Below are positions 17,642-28,188 of a stretch of 64,000 nt of DNA, piece by piece. The DNA is from Flavobacterium sp. (GTDB lineage: Bacteria > Bacteroidota > Bacteroidia > Flavobacteriales > Flavobacteriaceae). The notes beneath the pieces are model-generated. The model did not search any database and had not been told where the DNA came from. It saw nothing but the letters and a program-made list of their open reading frames with translations. Made by a program: the position numbers and the translations under genes. Location of the stretch: positions 62,001-126,000 of the forward strand of contig NZ_JAIXYH010000040.1 in assembly GCF_027490375.1 (NCBI RefSeq). The letters are read 5' to 3'. Position 1 is the stretch's first letter. Each line of letters opens with the position of its first letter.

Positions 17642-19111
17642 ATGATTAAAAGTTTTAAATATTTGTTTGTAGCTGCATTAGCGCTTACCGCTTGTAGCGA
17701 AGACGATACTACCGAAGAGGTAGTAGTAATTACCCCGGGTGAAGCCAATTTTGCAAAATACGTGGCTTTAGGCGACTCATTTGCAGCAGGATTTAGTGAC
17801 GGAGCTTTATTTAAATCCGGACAAGAAAATGCATATCCTAACATTCTAGCGGAGCAATTCACTCTTGCAGGCGGAGGCGCATTTACGACTCCCTTTATGT
17901 TAGATGATATTGGAGGATTTAGTTTAGGTGGATCGCAAGTTCCTGGATTTGGTACCCGATTGGTACTTAACGGGACAACTCCAGTTTCTTTAGCTGGAAT
18001 TGCTAGCACTCAAATTACGGATCAACTTTCGGGAGCTTTCAACAATCTTGGTGTTCCTGGGGCAAAGAGTTTCCATTTAGTGGCACCCGGTTACGGACAA
18101 TTGAATCCGTATTTTGGTCGATTTGATTCTTCTGCAACAGCAACAGTTTTGGGCGATGCTATAGCGCAATCACCAACATTCTTTTCTCTTTGGATTGGCG
18201 GCAATGACGTTTTGGGTTTTGCAACCTCAGGAGGTACCGGTACGAATCAAACAGGTAACCTAAATCCTGCTACTTATGGTCAGAGCGACATTACCGATCC
18301 AACGGTATTTGCCGCAACCTATTCTAACCTTGTTGATGCACTTACAGCAGGTGGTGCAAAAGGTGTAGTTGCAAATTTACCTTACATAAATGCACTTCCC
18401 TACTTTACTACTGTACCTCATAATCCGGTTCCTTTAAATGCACAAACAGCAGCAACCTTAATGAGTGCACAAGCTTTTGGAGCATACAATGCTGGCTTGC
18501 AGTTTGCAGCAACTAATGGTTTAATTTCACAAGCAGAGGCACAAAGAAGAACAATAAGCTATACTGCTGGGAATAATAATGCCGTGTTGTTAACAGATAG
18601 TTACTTAACAAACTTGACCTCCTTTGGTATTCCATCGATTCGTCAGGCTACTAACGAAGATTTTATTGTTTTACCAGCTCGTGCGGTAATCGGTACAGCG
18701 GTTAACAATAATCCACAGCAAATCAATGGGGTTTCTGTCCCGTTGGCAGATCAGTGGGTTCTAACTAAAGATGAAGTGGCAGAAATCAAGACTGCCACCG
18801 ATGCTTACAATGCCGCAATCGAACAAATTGCAACAGCCAAAGGTTTAGCTTTAGTGGATGTCCGCGGAATCTTAGAGCAATTGAAAACAACTGGGATCGT
18901 GCGCGATGGTTTTACTCTTCGCAGCGATTATGTAACAGGAAATACGTTCTCATTAGACGGTATTCATCCCGGGCCACGTGGATATGCATTTATCGCCAAT
19001 CTTTTCTTAGATGCTATAAATACCAAATACGGTTCGAACATTCCTAATGTAAAAATGGGTGATTATAATATCTTGTACGGACCACAAATACCGTTTGGTT
19101 CCGGAAACTAA
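17642..19111 (+). CDS. SGNH/GDSL-family hydrolase lipoprotein
   Basis: 489 residues with a lipobox (ALTAC, Cys18). Block I is VALGDSFAAG with catalytic Ser46, block III is WIGGNDVLG, and block V is DGIHPGPRGY with Asp439 and His442, so the catalytic set is complete. The enzyme is probably an esterase or lipase anchored in the outer membrane. An insert of about 200 residues between blocks makes it longer than typical GDSL lipases. It is encoded 17 bases after the TonB receptor and is probably its partner. Transcription ends at a terminator 18 bases downstream. Confidence 0.85.
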   Translation: MIKSFKYLFVAALALTACSEDDTTEEVVVITPGEANFAKYVALGDSFAAGFSDGALFKSGQENAYPNILAEQFTLAGGGAFTTPFMLDDIGGFSLGGSQVPGFGTRLVLNGTTPVSLAGIASTQITDQLSGAFNNLGVPGAKSFHLVAPGYGQLNPYFGRFDSSATATVLGDAIAQSPTFFSLWIGGNDVLGFATSGGTGTNQTGNLNPATYGQSDITDPTVFAATYSNLVDALTAGGAKGVVANLPYINALPYFTTVPHNPVPLNAQTAATLMSAQAFGAYNAGLQFAATNGLISQAEAQRRTISYTAGNNNAVLLTDSYLTNLTSFGIPSIRQATNEDFIVLPARAVIGTAVNNNPQQINGVSVPLADQWVLTKDEVAEIKTATDAYNAAIEQIATAKGLALVDVRGILEQLKTTGIVRDGFTLRSDYVTGNTFSLDGIHPGPRGYAFIANLFLDAINTKYGSNIPNVKMGDYNILYGPQIPFGSGN

Positions 19112-19129
19112 AAAAACTAGAATTTAATC

Positions 19130-19158
19130 AACCGCCGACCAACATCGGCGGTTTTTTT
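19130..19158 (+). terminator. Rho-independent terminator, copy 1 of an identical pair
   Basis: The stem CCGCCGA/TCGGCGG with loop CCAACA is followed by seven T. The same 29 bases recur without a mismatch at 23334-23362, after the SBBP pair. Confidence 0.88.
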
Positions 19159-19576
19159 ATTCTCAATAGTGAAGGTTTTGCTTTAACAAGCTATATTTTC
19201 TTAAATGGAGGTTAACTCTTCTAAAAGGTGCTTGTTTTTGATAACTGCACGTTCTTTTTTAAATCTTAAAATTTAAAAATTAACAATTACTCACCGATAA
19301 TAATAGCTAACTTTATGTTCGTAAAAAAAAACGGTTGAGAAGTATTCTAAAAAATAATAATAAAACTATTTTTTTTTAAAGCATTAATATTTAAAGGAGT
19401 GTTTACTCGAAAATTTAGAACTGTAGTTGTAAATACGTCAGGCTAGTGTATTGTAAGCTTTTTTCCTATCAAGTAACGTTCAGCTAGTTCTACTTTTTTC
19501 AAGAATGATTTCACTGCGGCAAAGGGTACAACAAAAGTTTTTATAACCCGCGAATCGCCCATCTAAAGAATAAACA
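19159..19576. other. AT-rich intergenic region before SBBP genes
   Basis: About 420 bases of AT-rich sequence with long T and A runs. I see no gene, tRNA or consensus promoter in it. It must contain the promoter of the SBBP-repeat gene at 19577. Confidence 0.5.
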
Positions 19577-21385
19577 ATGGAGAGAAAAACAAAAAAATAT
19601 ACCCAAGTTAAATTGCTCTATGCGTTCACTTCTTTTTTTTATTTGGGACTTTACCTGGCTCTGGCGCAATCTCAAAATGTAACCCGTGTTTGGGGAACGT
19701 ACTTCGGTGATGAGCGGTTTTATTTGCAAGATTCTCGGGTAGATAATTCGGGTAATTTATACATTGTAGGTGTCTTTATTGGCAACAAAAATTCTGCACC
19801 TACATTCAACACAAACGCGTATCAAGCTAATTTTGGGGGCGGTGAATCAGATGGGTTTATAGCAAAATTTAGCGCGGAAGGTTCCTTAATCACATGCAGT
19901 TATTTTGGCGGAGAGGGAATAGACGGTTTGTCGGCTATTGATGTGGACCCTAATAATAATGTTTATATTTCGGGTTTTACTACAAGTGAAACGCAAATAG
20001 CCACTCAAGGATCCTATCAGCAAGTGAAAAGCCTTGGAACCGATTTATTTGTTGCAAAATTCAATGAGAGTGGTTCTCTAGTTTGGTCGACCTATTTTGG
20101 TGGTGAAGGAGACGATGGGGAAGGACTTAACACCATCTTATCGACAGGTGTTTCAACAAAACGGACGCACATATCGCACGATAAAGAATCTCATTGCTAT
20201 TTGTTGTTACAGACCAATAGCCAAGATTTAGGTACTGATGATACCTTTCAGCCAAACAAGGAAAATTCTAATTATTTAATCGCAAAATTTTCAGAAACGG
20301 GTTTTTTAGTTTGGAGTACTTATTATGGAATAAATCTTCAAAATCAGGCGAACTCATTAAAATCAGGTAATGATGCCGTTTATGTTAGCGGAGTAATCAA
20401 CGAATGTACACCAGGTCAAATACCAAACAACTATTTTGGTACAGCCAACGCTTTTCAGGAGGTAAAAGGTAGTTGTAGAGATACCTTTCTTTCGAAATTT
20501 GATACTACCGGACAGCGACTTTGGAGCACGTATTATGGTGGAACAAGTTCCGAATTGACCTCAGATAATGCTCTGAGTATTGTAGATGGACATGTTTACT
20601 TTTCTGGTATAGGCTCAAGCTCCATGCTAGCTACGGCAGGGACATTTCAATCGCAATCAGGGCAAGTATCTTCGCCATTTTTAGCAAAGTTCACCAGTGA
20701 GGGCGAGCGCGTTTGGGCTTCATTTAACGGACTTAGTCAAAATCAAGCAGAAACTTATTTATCAAATAACACAGCTGTTGAAGCCGACCTAAATGGAAAT
20801 ATACTCTTAAGTGGCACAATCGGCTTAAACGCGAACATCTCATCGGCACAAGCTTGGCAAGAGGATTTATATGGAATAAACGATGCTTATATGGCAAAGT
20901 TCACTAGTACAGGTCAGAAATTATGGGGTACCTATTACGGAGGAAGCAATTTTGAGCTCAGAGCAATTGCACACTCCTATGGCGAAAATGTCTTTTTGGT
21001 CGGAAGCTCGTTGAGTACAGACGGCCTCTCTACTTCCGGCGCGCTTCAAGAAAATTTGATCCTTTTTGATGAGAGTACCACGCTAAAAAAAAACATTTTT
21101 ATCGCTTATTTTATCCCTATACCTTTGTCTGTTGCAGACAATCATGAGTTAACTTTTGAAATTTTTCCCAACCCAAGCACAGGAGCATTCACGCTCGCTT
21201 CGGTAAGTAGTGAACAATTGCCTTTCGAAATCAGCATATTTGATCTCACGGGTAAACAAATTTTTAACCAACATGCTACTGAACAAAATACTGTCATTAA
21301 CTTACAAGGTATTGCACGAGGAATATATATGGTAGTAGTTAAATCAAAAAATACAAGCCAGGTTTCAAAATTAGTTGTTCAATAA
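19577..21385 (+). CDS. SBBP-repeat beta-propeller protein with T9SS sorting domain
   Basis: 602 residues. After an N-terminal signal segment (to about residue 32) the protein is made of SBBP-type beta-propeller repeats of about 50-60 residues with the pattern DxFxAKFxxxGxxxWSTYYGG and NxYISG. The last 80 residues (FEIFPNPSTGAFTL ... GIYMVVVKSKN ... KLVVQ) form a type A C-terminal sorting domain, so the protein is predicted to be exported by the type IX system and attached to or released from the cell surface. Ligand and role are unknown. A close paralogue follows 149 bases downstream. Confidence 0.85.
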   Translation: MERKTKKYTQVKLLYAFTSFFYLGLYLALAQSQNVTRVWGTYFGDERFYLQDSRVDNSGNLYIVGVFIGNKNSAPTFNTNAYQANFGGGESDGFIAKFSAEGSLITCSYFGGEGIDGLSAIDVDPNNNVYISGFTTSETQIATQGSYQQVKSLGTDLFVAKFNESGSLVWSTYFGGEGDDGEGLNTILSTGVSTKRTHISHDKESHCYLLLQTNSQDLGTDDTFQPNKENSNYLIAKFSETGFLVWSTYYGINLQNQANSLKSGNDAVYVSGVINECTPGQIPNNYFGTANAFQEVKGSCRDTFLSKFDTTGQRLWSTYYGGTSSELTSDNALSIVDGHVYFSGIGSSSMLATAGTFQSQSGQVSSPFLAKFTSEGERVWASFNGLSQNQAETYLSNNTAVEADLNGNILLSGTIGLNANISSAQAWQEDLYGINDAYMAKFTSTGQKLWGTYYGGSNFELRAIAHSYGENVFLVGSSLSTDGLSTSGALQENLILFDESTTLKKNIFIAYFIPIPLSVADNHELTFEIFPNPSTGAFTLASVSSEQLPFEISIFDLTGKQIFNQHATEQNTVINLQGIARGIYMVVVKSKNTSQVSKLVVQ

Positions 21386-21534
21386 AATAGAAAACGAATT
21401 TTCAGTAGCGCAAGTACTTTCAATCGAATTTATGCAGACTTTTTTGCAAAGGTTTTAACAGCTGCGCGTATGGTTAACTACCCGCTGTTCGAAAATTCCA
21501 AAAGTTCTCAGCTACAATTCTTAGTCCTACATTC

Positions 21535-23313
21535 ATGAAAAAAATTGTTTTTTACACCTTACTTGCTCCACTGCTGTGTTTTTCTCAGCAACAATCCTTG
21601 CAGCGTGTATGGGGAACCTATTTTGGTGATGAGCGTTACAAACTCGAAGATTCAGTTGTTGATAGGGCTGGAAATTTATATTTAGTAGGATTGATAACCA
21701 GTAACGTCGATACAGCGCCCGTGTTTGCGTCTGATGTTTACCAATCTAATTACGGCGGCGGTTTTTCCGACGGATTTATTGCAAAATTCAACAACCAAGG
21801 TCAACTGTTATACATTACTTATTTTGGCGGAGTTGGCGATGACGTAGTTTCTTGTATCGATTTTGATAACAGCAATAACATATATGTAGCCGGCTTCACG
21901 GATAGTGAAACACAGATTGCAACGGCAACGGCTTTTCAAACTAATAAGAGCGCATTGAACGACCTATTTGTTGCAAAATTCAATGAAGAAGGATTGTTGC
22001 AATGGAGTACTTATTACGGCGGAAATGGAAACGACGGCAGCAGTCTTTTTCTTACCTTATCGATGGGAATAGATTCTAATCGAATTCAACTCGCGCACGA
22101 CGGAGCTAATCATTTTTATGCTTTTTGTGAAACAACGAGTTCCAACATGGGAACTGCCAATACTTTTCAACCCACAAAGGAAAATGCAAATTTTTTAATT
22201 GTAAAGTTTTCAAATGATGGCATCCCACAGTGGTCAACTTATCATGGTTTTAACGAAAACAATCAGCTCACTGCAATTAAGGCTAACGAGGAAGCAGTTT
22301 ATCTAAGTGGCCAGATAAGAGAATGCGTGCCAGATAATATTCCAAACACCTATTATGCTACACCTAATGCTTTTCAGCCGACTAGAGCTAGTTGTCAAGA
22401 TTTATTTCTAACTAAGTTTGACACCAATGGCCAACGCCTTTGGAGTACATATTATGGCGGTAATTCACTCGACTTAGTATCAGATCGTTCAATTGATGTA
22501 AGAAACAATGCCATTTACTTTGCAGGCCAAGGTTTAGATCAAGCACTCGCCACATCTGATACCTTTCAAGAAACTCCAAGTGTTGATTTGCTTACTCCTT
22601 TTCTGGTGAGATTTAACGAGCTGGGAGAAAGAATCTGGGGAACTTTTAACGGAACAACTTTCAATCAGACAGGCGCAACAGCTTCTAATTCAGGACACGT
22701 AAAAATCGATAATGAAAACAATTTAATTTTCAGCGGAACGGTTGGTTTGAATGCAAACGTTGCTCAAGGCCAAGCATTTCAGACGTCTCTAAATGGAACT
22801 CTTGACGGATTTTTAGCAAAGTTCGACGAAACAGGTCAGAAAATTTGGGGCACGTATTATGGCGGAAATAATACTGAAATTGCAATGATTGCCCATCCAT
22901 TCGGCGAAAATGTATTCGTTGTCGGTGAATCAAATAGTATCACAGGTTTAGCAACAACGGGCGCAATGCAACCCAATCTAACCCTTTTTGATCCAAGTAG
23001 TTCAGAAACCAATTTTAATATTTTCATCGGTTATTTAACACCAATTCCACTGTCCACCAACGAAAATCAAGAGCTGTCCTTTGAAATGATACCTAATCCC
23101 AGTGCTGGGAATACGATTATCCGTTTGCCCTCCAACGTAATCAATTCAGCGAATGTGACGATTTTTGACATATCAGGAAAAACAATCTACGAAAGTACAA
23201 CCCAAAACGAAGAACTGCGCGTGCAGCTTGATGGCCTTTCTAGTGGTGTTTATTTTGTGAAAGTAGCTACTGATAATACTGCGGTAGTCAAAAAATGGAT
23301 TGTAAAAAATTAA
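21535..23313 (+). CDS. SBBP-repeat beta-propeller protein with T9SS sorting domain, paralogue
   Basis: 592 residues and colinear with the preceding gene over its whole length. It shares the opening RVWGTYFGDER, the same repeat units and the same C-terminal sorting domain (EMIPNPSAGNTIIRL ... GVYFVKVATDN). The signal peptide is MKKIVFYTLLAPLLCFSQ. The pair arose by tandem duplication and has diverged widely while keeping repeat number. It ends at the second copy of the identical terminator. As a T9SS substrate it should be surface-exposed or secreted. Confidence 0.85.
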   Translation: MKKIVFYTLLAPLLCFSQQQSLQRVWGTYFGDERYKLEDSVVDRAGNLYLVGLITSNVDTAPVFASDVYQSNYGGGFSDGFIAKFNNQGQLLYITYFGGVGDDVVSCIDFDNSNNIYVAGFTDSETQIATATAFQTNKSALNDLFVAKFNEEGLLQWSTYYGGNGNDGSSLFLTLSMGIDSNRIQLAHDGANHFYAFCETTSSNMGTANTFQPTKENANFLIVKFSNDGIPQWSTYHGFNENNQLTAIKANEEAVYLSGQIRECVPDNIPNTYYATPNAFQPTRASCQDLFLTKFDTNGQRLWSTYYGGNSLDLVSDRSIDVRNNAIYFAGQGLDQALATSDTFQETPSVDLLTPFLVRFNELGERIWGTFNGTTFNQTGATASNSGHVKIDNENNLIFSGTVGLNANVAQGQAFQTSLNGTLDGFLAKFDETGQKIWGTYYGGNNTEIAMIAHPFGENVFVVGESNSITGLATTGAMQPNLTLFDPSSSETNFNIFIGYLTPIPLSTNENQELSFEMIPNPSAGNTIIRLPSNVINSANVTIFDISGKTIYESTTQNEELRVQLDGLSSGVYFVKVATDNTAVVKKWIVKN

Positions 23314-23333
23314 AAAGCGACCGCTTACCGACA

Positions 23334-23362
23334 AACCGCCGACCAACATCGGCGGTTTTTTT
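23334..23362 (+). terminator. Rho-independent terminator, copy 2 of an identical pair
   Basis: Identical over 29 bases to 19130-19158: stem CCGCCGA/TCGGCGG and a T tract. It separates the SBBP pair from atpD. Confidence 0.88.
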
Positions 23363-23436
23363 GTGCGTATTTCCGACATTTCAAATCATTCTTTAATAAA
23401 TTGCCAAAAACGATTCGTTTTTTTATGCAACTATTG

Positions 23437-23466
23437 TTGATTATGTATTTTAAAAAATTATCTTTG
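23437..23466 (+). promoter_or_regulatory. Bacteroidota promoter for atpDC
   Basis: TTG at 23437-23439 and TATCTTTG at 23459-23466 are separated by 19 bases, a consensus match. About 70 bases of 5' leader precede the atpD ATG. Confidence 0.75.
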
Positions 23467-23526
23467 CACTCGAAAATTTAGGGCAATTGCGCCTTCTTTT
23501 TTCGAACATAACAGACTAAAAATTAA

Positions 23527-25047
<1,521 letters not shown>

Positions 25048-25058
25048 TCTATAGATTC

Positions 25059-25340
25059 ATGCATATAGAAATCGTATCTCCTGAAGCTACATTATTCACC
25101 GGCGAAGCAAATTCAGTTACGCTTCCAGGTGTCGATGGTTCGTTTCAGATTTTGAATAACCACGCGCCAATCGTAGCCGTGTTGCAAAGCGGGCAGGTAA
25201 AAATCGCCGCGCCTAGTTTTGCACTTTCAAAAGAAGCAGAATCAAAAGTCACGAAGTTAGACGCGCAAACACTTGGTTTGCAAATCAACAGCGGAACAAT
25301 CGAAATGAACAACAACAAGGTTATAATCTTAGTCGACTAA
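25059..25340 (+). CDS. atpC: F1Fo ATP synthase subunit epsilon
   Basis: 93 residues, covering only the N-terminal beta-sandwich (MHIEIVSPEATLFTGEANSVTLPG ... FQILNNHAPIVAVL). The C-terminal inhibitory helical pair found in longer epsilon subunits is absent, which is usual in Bacteroidota and suggests no epsilon-type autoinhibition. It lies 11 bases after atpD and ends before a terminator. Confidence 0.92.
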   Translation: MHIEIVSPEATLFTGEANSVTLPGVDGSFQILNNHAPIVAVLQSGQVKIAAPSFALSKEAESKVTKLDAQTLGLQINSGTIEMNNNKVIILVD

Positions 25341-25362
25341 AACCTCAACGTTCGTCAAATAC

Positions 25363-25391
25363 CAAAGCCGTGAGAAATCGCGGCTTTTTTT
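25363..25391 (+). terminator. Terminator after atpC
   Basis: AAAGCCG and CGGCTTT form the stem around a 10-base loop, followed by a T run. It starts 23 bases after the atpC stop. Confidence 0.75.
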
Positions 25392-25522
25392 GTGTCTACA
25401 CCGCACTGGATTTTCGGCTATTTATACTTTAACACGACTTCTTTGTGCCTATTTAACCCAGGTTTGGAATATAGTTTTACGCTGATTATAAACGGCATTC
25501 AAGCAACTGAGCTTCATGTCTA

Positions 25523-26287
25523 TCAAAGCCTATAAACCGCACGCGCATTTTGAGTTGTTATGGATGCAATTTCCTCCAAAGAAAGCGCATAAATAAATGC
25601 GAGCTTTTCAGCAATTAAGCGTAAAAAAGCTGGATCGTTGCGTTTACCACGATGCGGAACAGGCGCTAAATACGGCCCATCAGTTTCCAGTACTATTTCC
25701 GACAAAGGTATTTCAGCTAAGAACTGATCAATTTTTCCGTTCTTAAACGTGGCCACACCGCCAATTCCCAACTTCAAACCTAAATCAACGGCTTGTTGCG
25801 CCTGCTGAAGATCGCCAGTAAAACAGTGGAAAATGCCGTGCAAACCGCGATTTCGATACGATTCTAAAACCTCGAAAATTTCGTTAAACGCTTCGCGGCA
25901 ATGAATGTTTATGGGCAAATCGAATTCTAAAGCCCAATCGATCTGCGTGCGAAACGCCTCGAGCTGCCAGTTGAGTGTCGACTTATCCCAGTACAAATCC
26001 ACGCCAATTTCGCCCACGGCCACGTAGCCGCCCTGTTGCAATTCGGAGAAAACGATGGCGAGTTCTTCGCGGTAATTTTCTTTCACGTAACACGGATGTA
26101 AGCCCATCATTAGCGAAACGTGTTCGGGATACAATTGCTTCAGACGTTTCATTCCTGCGTGCGAGGAAGCGTCGATTGCGGGTAAGACAAACTGCGAAAC
26201 ACCGGAAGAAAAGGCTTGTTCAATCAATTCAGATCGTTGATTTTCATATTCTTGACTGTAAAGATGAATGTGCGTATCAATTAACAT
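25523..26287 (-). CDS. tatD: TatD-family metal-dependent hydrolase
   Basis: 254 residues from the ATG at 26287; the 16-residue extension in the ORF track lacks homology-like character. The metal ligands of the TIM-barrel fold are visible: DTHIHL near the start, GEIGVDLYWDK, NIHCREAF, GIFHCFTGD and ETDGPYLAP. Family members are 3'-5' DNA exonucleases or D-aminoacyl-tRNA deacylase-like enzymes. A TATTTTTG motif on the minus strand (26314-26307) is a possible -7 element. Confidence 0.9.
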   Translation of the reverse strand: MLIDTHIHLYSQEYENQRSELIEQAFSSGVSQFVLPAIDASSHAGMKRLKQLYPEHVSLMMGLHPCYVKENYREELAIVFSELQQGGYVAVGEIGVDLYWDKSTLNWQLEAFRTQIDWALEFDLPINIHCREAFNEIFEVLESYRNRGLHGIFHCFTGDLQQAQQAVDLGLKLGIGGVATFKNGKIDQFLAEIPLSEIVLETDGPYLAPVPHRGKRNDPAFLRLIAEKLAFIYALSLEEIASITTQNARAVYRL

Positions 26288-26363
26288 GCTCGTGCGATAA
26301 GTGCTGCAAAAATAGCCTATAAAAAGCGAATGCACGTATTTGAAAGAATTGCATAAAGTTTAG

Positions 26364-26393
26364 TTGGTTGAAAAGTAGAAAGTTGTATATTTG
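26364..26393 (+). promoter_or_regulatory. Promoter for rplU-rpmA
   Basis: TTG (26364-26366) is followed after 19 bases by TATATTTG (26386-26393). The rplU ATG is at 26430, which leaves about 30 bases of leader. Confidence 0.72.
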
Positions 26394-26429
26394 CCGACAT
26401 TTTATAAACAATTTCATAAACACATTGTT

Positions 26430-26846
26430 ATGTACGCAATCGTAGAGATAGCAGGGCAACAATTTAAAGTAAGCAAAGACTTAAAGGTTTATGTACACAG
26501 ATTGGCAACTGAGGAAGGTTCGAAAGTTACTTTCGATAAAGTTCTTTTAGTTGACGATAACGGTACAATCACTTTAGGCGCCCCGGCTGTAGAAGGTGCT
26601 TCAGTAGAAGCCAAAGTGTTACAACACTTAAAAGGAGACAAGGTAATTGTTTTCAAAAAGAAACGCAGAAAAGGTTTCAAAAAGAAAAATGGTCACAGAC
26701 AATCGTTAACACAGATTGTTATTGAGGGCATTACTTTAGGAGCTGTTAAGAAAGCTGCTAAAAAAGAAGCTGCTCCTGTAGCTGATGAGGCTGAAGCGCC
26801 AAAGAAAGCGCAAAAAGCTAAAAAAGAAGAAACAACTGAAGAGTAA
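26430..26846 (+). CDS. rplU: 50S ribosomal protein L21
   Basis: 138 residues from the ATG at 26430 ([17 protein letters not shown]). The core carries the L21 signature [15 protein letters not shown]. After the domain, about 40 residues rich in Lys, Ala and Glu form a tail longer than in E. coli L21. It is followed by rpmA, the usual gene pair. Confidence 0.96.
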   Translation: MYAIVEIAGQQFKVSKDLKVYVHRLATEEGSKVTFDKVLLVDDNGTITLGAPAVEGASVEAKVLQHLKGDKVIVFKKKRRKGFKKKNGHRQSLTQIVIEGITLGAVKKAAKKEAAPVADEAEAPKKAQKAKKEETTEE

Positions 26847-26868
26847 TAATATTTAAAACCTATAAACG

Positions 26869-27129
26869 ATGGCTCACAAGAAAGGTGTCGGTAGTTCGAA
26901 AAACGGTAGAGAATCAGAAAGTAAGCGTTTAGGCGTGAAAATTTTTGGTGGCCAGGCAGCAACTGCAGGTAACATTATCGTAAGACAACGCGGTTCTAAA
27001 CACAATCCAGGTGCAAATGTGTACATCTCTAAAGATCACACATTACACGCACAAGTTGATGGTGTTGTAAAGTTCCAAAAGAAAAAAGACAACAAGTCGT
27101 ACGTTTCAATCATTCCTTTCGAGGCATAA
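26869..27129 (+). CDS. rpmA: 50S ribosomal protein L27
   Basis: 86 residues starting [23 protein letters not shown] and containing [18 protein letters not shown], the L27 signature. The N-terminus begins directly at the mature AHKKG and has no cleavable extension. A terminator follows. Confidence 0.97.
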   Translation: MAHKKGVGSSKNGRESESKRLGVKIFGGQAATAGNIIVRQRGSKHNPGANVYISKDHTLHAQVDGVVKFQKKKDNKSYVSIIPFEA

Positions 27130-27151
27130 TTAAACGAGATTTCAAAAGACA

Positions 27152-27182
27152 AACCCAATCAGTATTGATTGGGTTTTTTTTT
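27152..27182 (+). terminator. Terminator after rpmA
   Basis: The stem AACCCAATCA/TGATTGGGTT has a 3-4 base loop and is followed by more than eight T. Confidence 0.88.
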
Positions 27183-27184
27183 GG

Positions 27185-27230
27185 GAGATTAAGAGATTTC
27201 GAGATTAAGAGATTTCGAGATTGAAAGATT
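27185..27230. repeat. Short tandem repeat, 16-bp unit
   Basis: GAGATTAAGAGATTTC occurs twice head to tail (27185-27200 and 27201-27216), followed by two shorter degenerate units. It has no coding potential. Confidence 0.75.
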
Positions 27231-27408
27231 AAAAGATTAGAGATTTGGGTTGAGGTACTTGGTTTCTGGGCAATCCGCTGCGGCAAACGTTTGCTGGAAA
27301 TTTGTCGCGCCGCATCGTCACGCCTTTCACTGCAACAAAACGCCCGAAAAAGCACAAAAACGGGTCGCCAAAAAGCTTCTGAGGTCGCTTTTTCGCTTGG
27401 GTTTTTGT

Positions 27409-27629
27409 AAACCTGAACTCGGTTTAAAAGTTAAAGTCAGAAAATATTTAAATGGTTGATTACAAGGCGCACTTTATTTGGGATACTGTAGTATCGCAAA
27501 TAAATGCAACGAAGTAAGCGACCGTTTAAATGTTTAGCGGCCGCGATTTACACAGATTTTGTGTTAGTCTAAATCTCAATGTATTGTGAAACCGCGATCT
27601 GACAGAGATTTTTAATCGAGTTCAGGTTT
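27409..27629. mobile_element. MITE-like element with terminal inverted repeats (family A)
   Basis: About 220 bases bounded by AAACCTGAACTCG and CGAGTTCAGGTTT. The imperfect inverted repeat extends about 33 bases to GTCAGA/TCTGAC. Inside is a nested hairpin: outer arms TTTAAATGG/CCGTTTAAA, inner arms TTTATTTG/CAAATAAA, and the tip GATACTGTAGTATC. No ORF of note lies within. Copies at 47839-48034 (good), 47571-47700 (degenerate) and 3691-3823 (ends only) share this layout, and the arms covary between copies. It is probably non-autonomous; no transposase is present in the window. Confidence 0.65.
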
Positions 27630-27780
27630 TAGGCATTTTCAGGCGTTTTGGTTTCCGTTGCAGTCGTTATTGCGGGGAACGTGCTAACCGTGTAGTTGCA
27701 ACTCTATCATTCTAGTTATAATGTTTTTTAAACGACATCTTCGATCCGAAAGCACAGATTTGAAATCCGCAGAATCAATG

Positions 27781-28012
27781 CCTTCGAGCAAAGACACAGG
27801 GATTACATAAATGAGATCCCGAAATGGGGTTCGTGGTCGAGTAGCATAAAAAACGCAGCTATCGCCGCTACTTTTTACTTCCCAATCTCAAGCCTTCGAG
27901 CAAAGACACAGCGATTACATAAATGTGATCCCAAAATGGGGTCTGTGCCCGAGTAGCACAAAAAACGCAGCTATCGCCGCTACTTTTTATTTCCCAATCT
28001 CAAGCCTTCGAG
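27781..28012. repeat. 112-bp tandem direct repeat beside tRNA-Ser
   Basis: Two 112-bp units (27781-27892 and 27893-28004), each starting CCTTCGAGCA, plus the start of a third (28005-28012). Each unit contains a hairpin GCAGC...GCTAC followed by a T run, which looks like a terminator. The units differ at several positions. No gene is present in either. Confidence 0.75.
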
Positions 28013-28069
28013 CAGAGCTCGAGCTTGGGATTGGGAAATAAAAAAACCGACTACCGTCGGCTTTTTTTA
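27988..28069. terminator. Long hairpin and bidirectional terminator next to tRNA-Ser
   Basis: TATTTCCCAATC...CGAGC and GCTCG...GATTGGGAAATA (27988-28040) form a long near-perfect hairpin. Immediately after it, CCGAC/GTCGG with a 4-base loop is flanked by A and T runs (28041-28069) and can end transcription from either side. On the minus strand it lies just after the tRNA 3' end and is probably its terminator. Confidence 0.7.
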
Positions 28070-28076
28070 CTACTCG

Positions 28077-28163
28077 CAGAGAGGAAGGGATTCGAACCCT
28101 CGATGCAGTTACCCACATACAAACTTTCCAGGCTTGCTCCTTCAACCACTCGGACACCTCTCT
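28077..28163 (-). tRNA. tRNA-Ser (anticodon GGA)
   Basis: On the minus strand an 87-nt cloverleaf starts AGAGAGGTGTCCGAGTGG and ends CCTCTCT plus discriminator G. The acceptor stem is AGAGAGG/CCTCTCT, the anticodon loop CTGGAAA gives GGA, a long variable arm typical of serine tRNA follows, and the T loop is GGTTCGAATCC. CCA is not encoded. Confidence 0.93.
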
Positions 28164-28188
28164 ATTTCTGCAGCAAATATACTTTTTC

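Noticed and set aside
27250-27459. 69-aa plus-strand ORF
   Set aside because: Crosses a GC-rich repeat segment and the left end of a family A element; no protein-like conservation visible.
27409-27629. Integron attC site
   Set aside because: The nested hairpin is suggestive, but the core RYYYAAC/GTTRRRY boxes and a nearby integrase are missing.
27781-28012. Possible CRISPR array
   Set aside because: Two long adjacent 112-bp units without spacers and no cas genes nearby; it is a simple tandem repeat.
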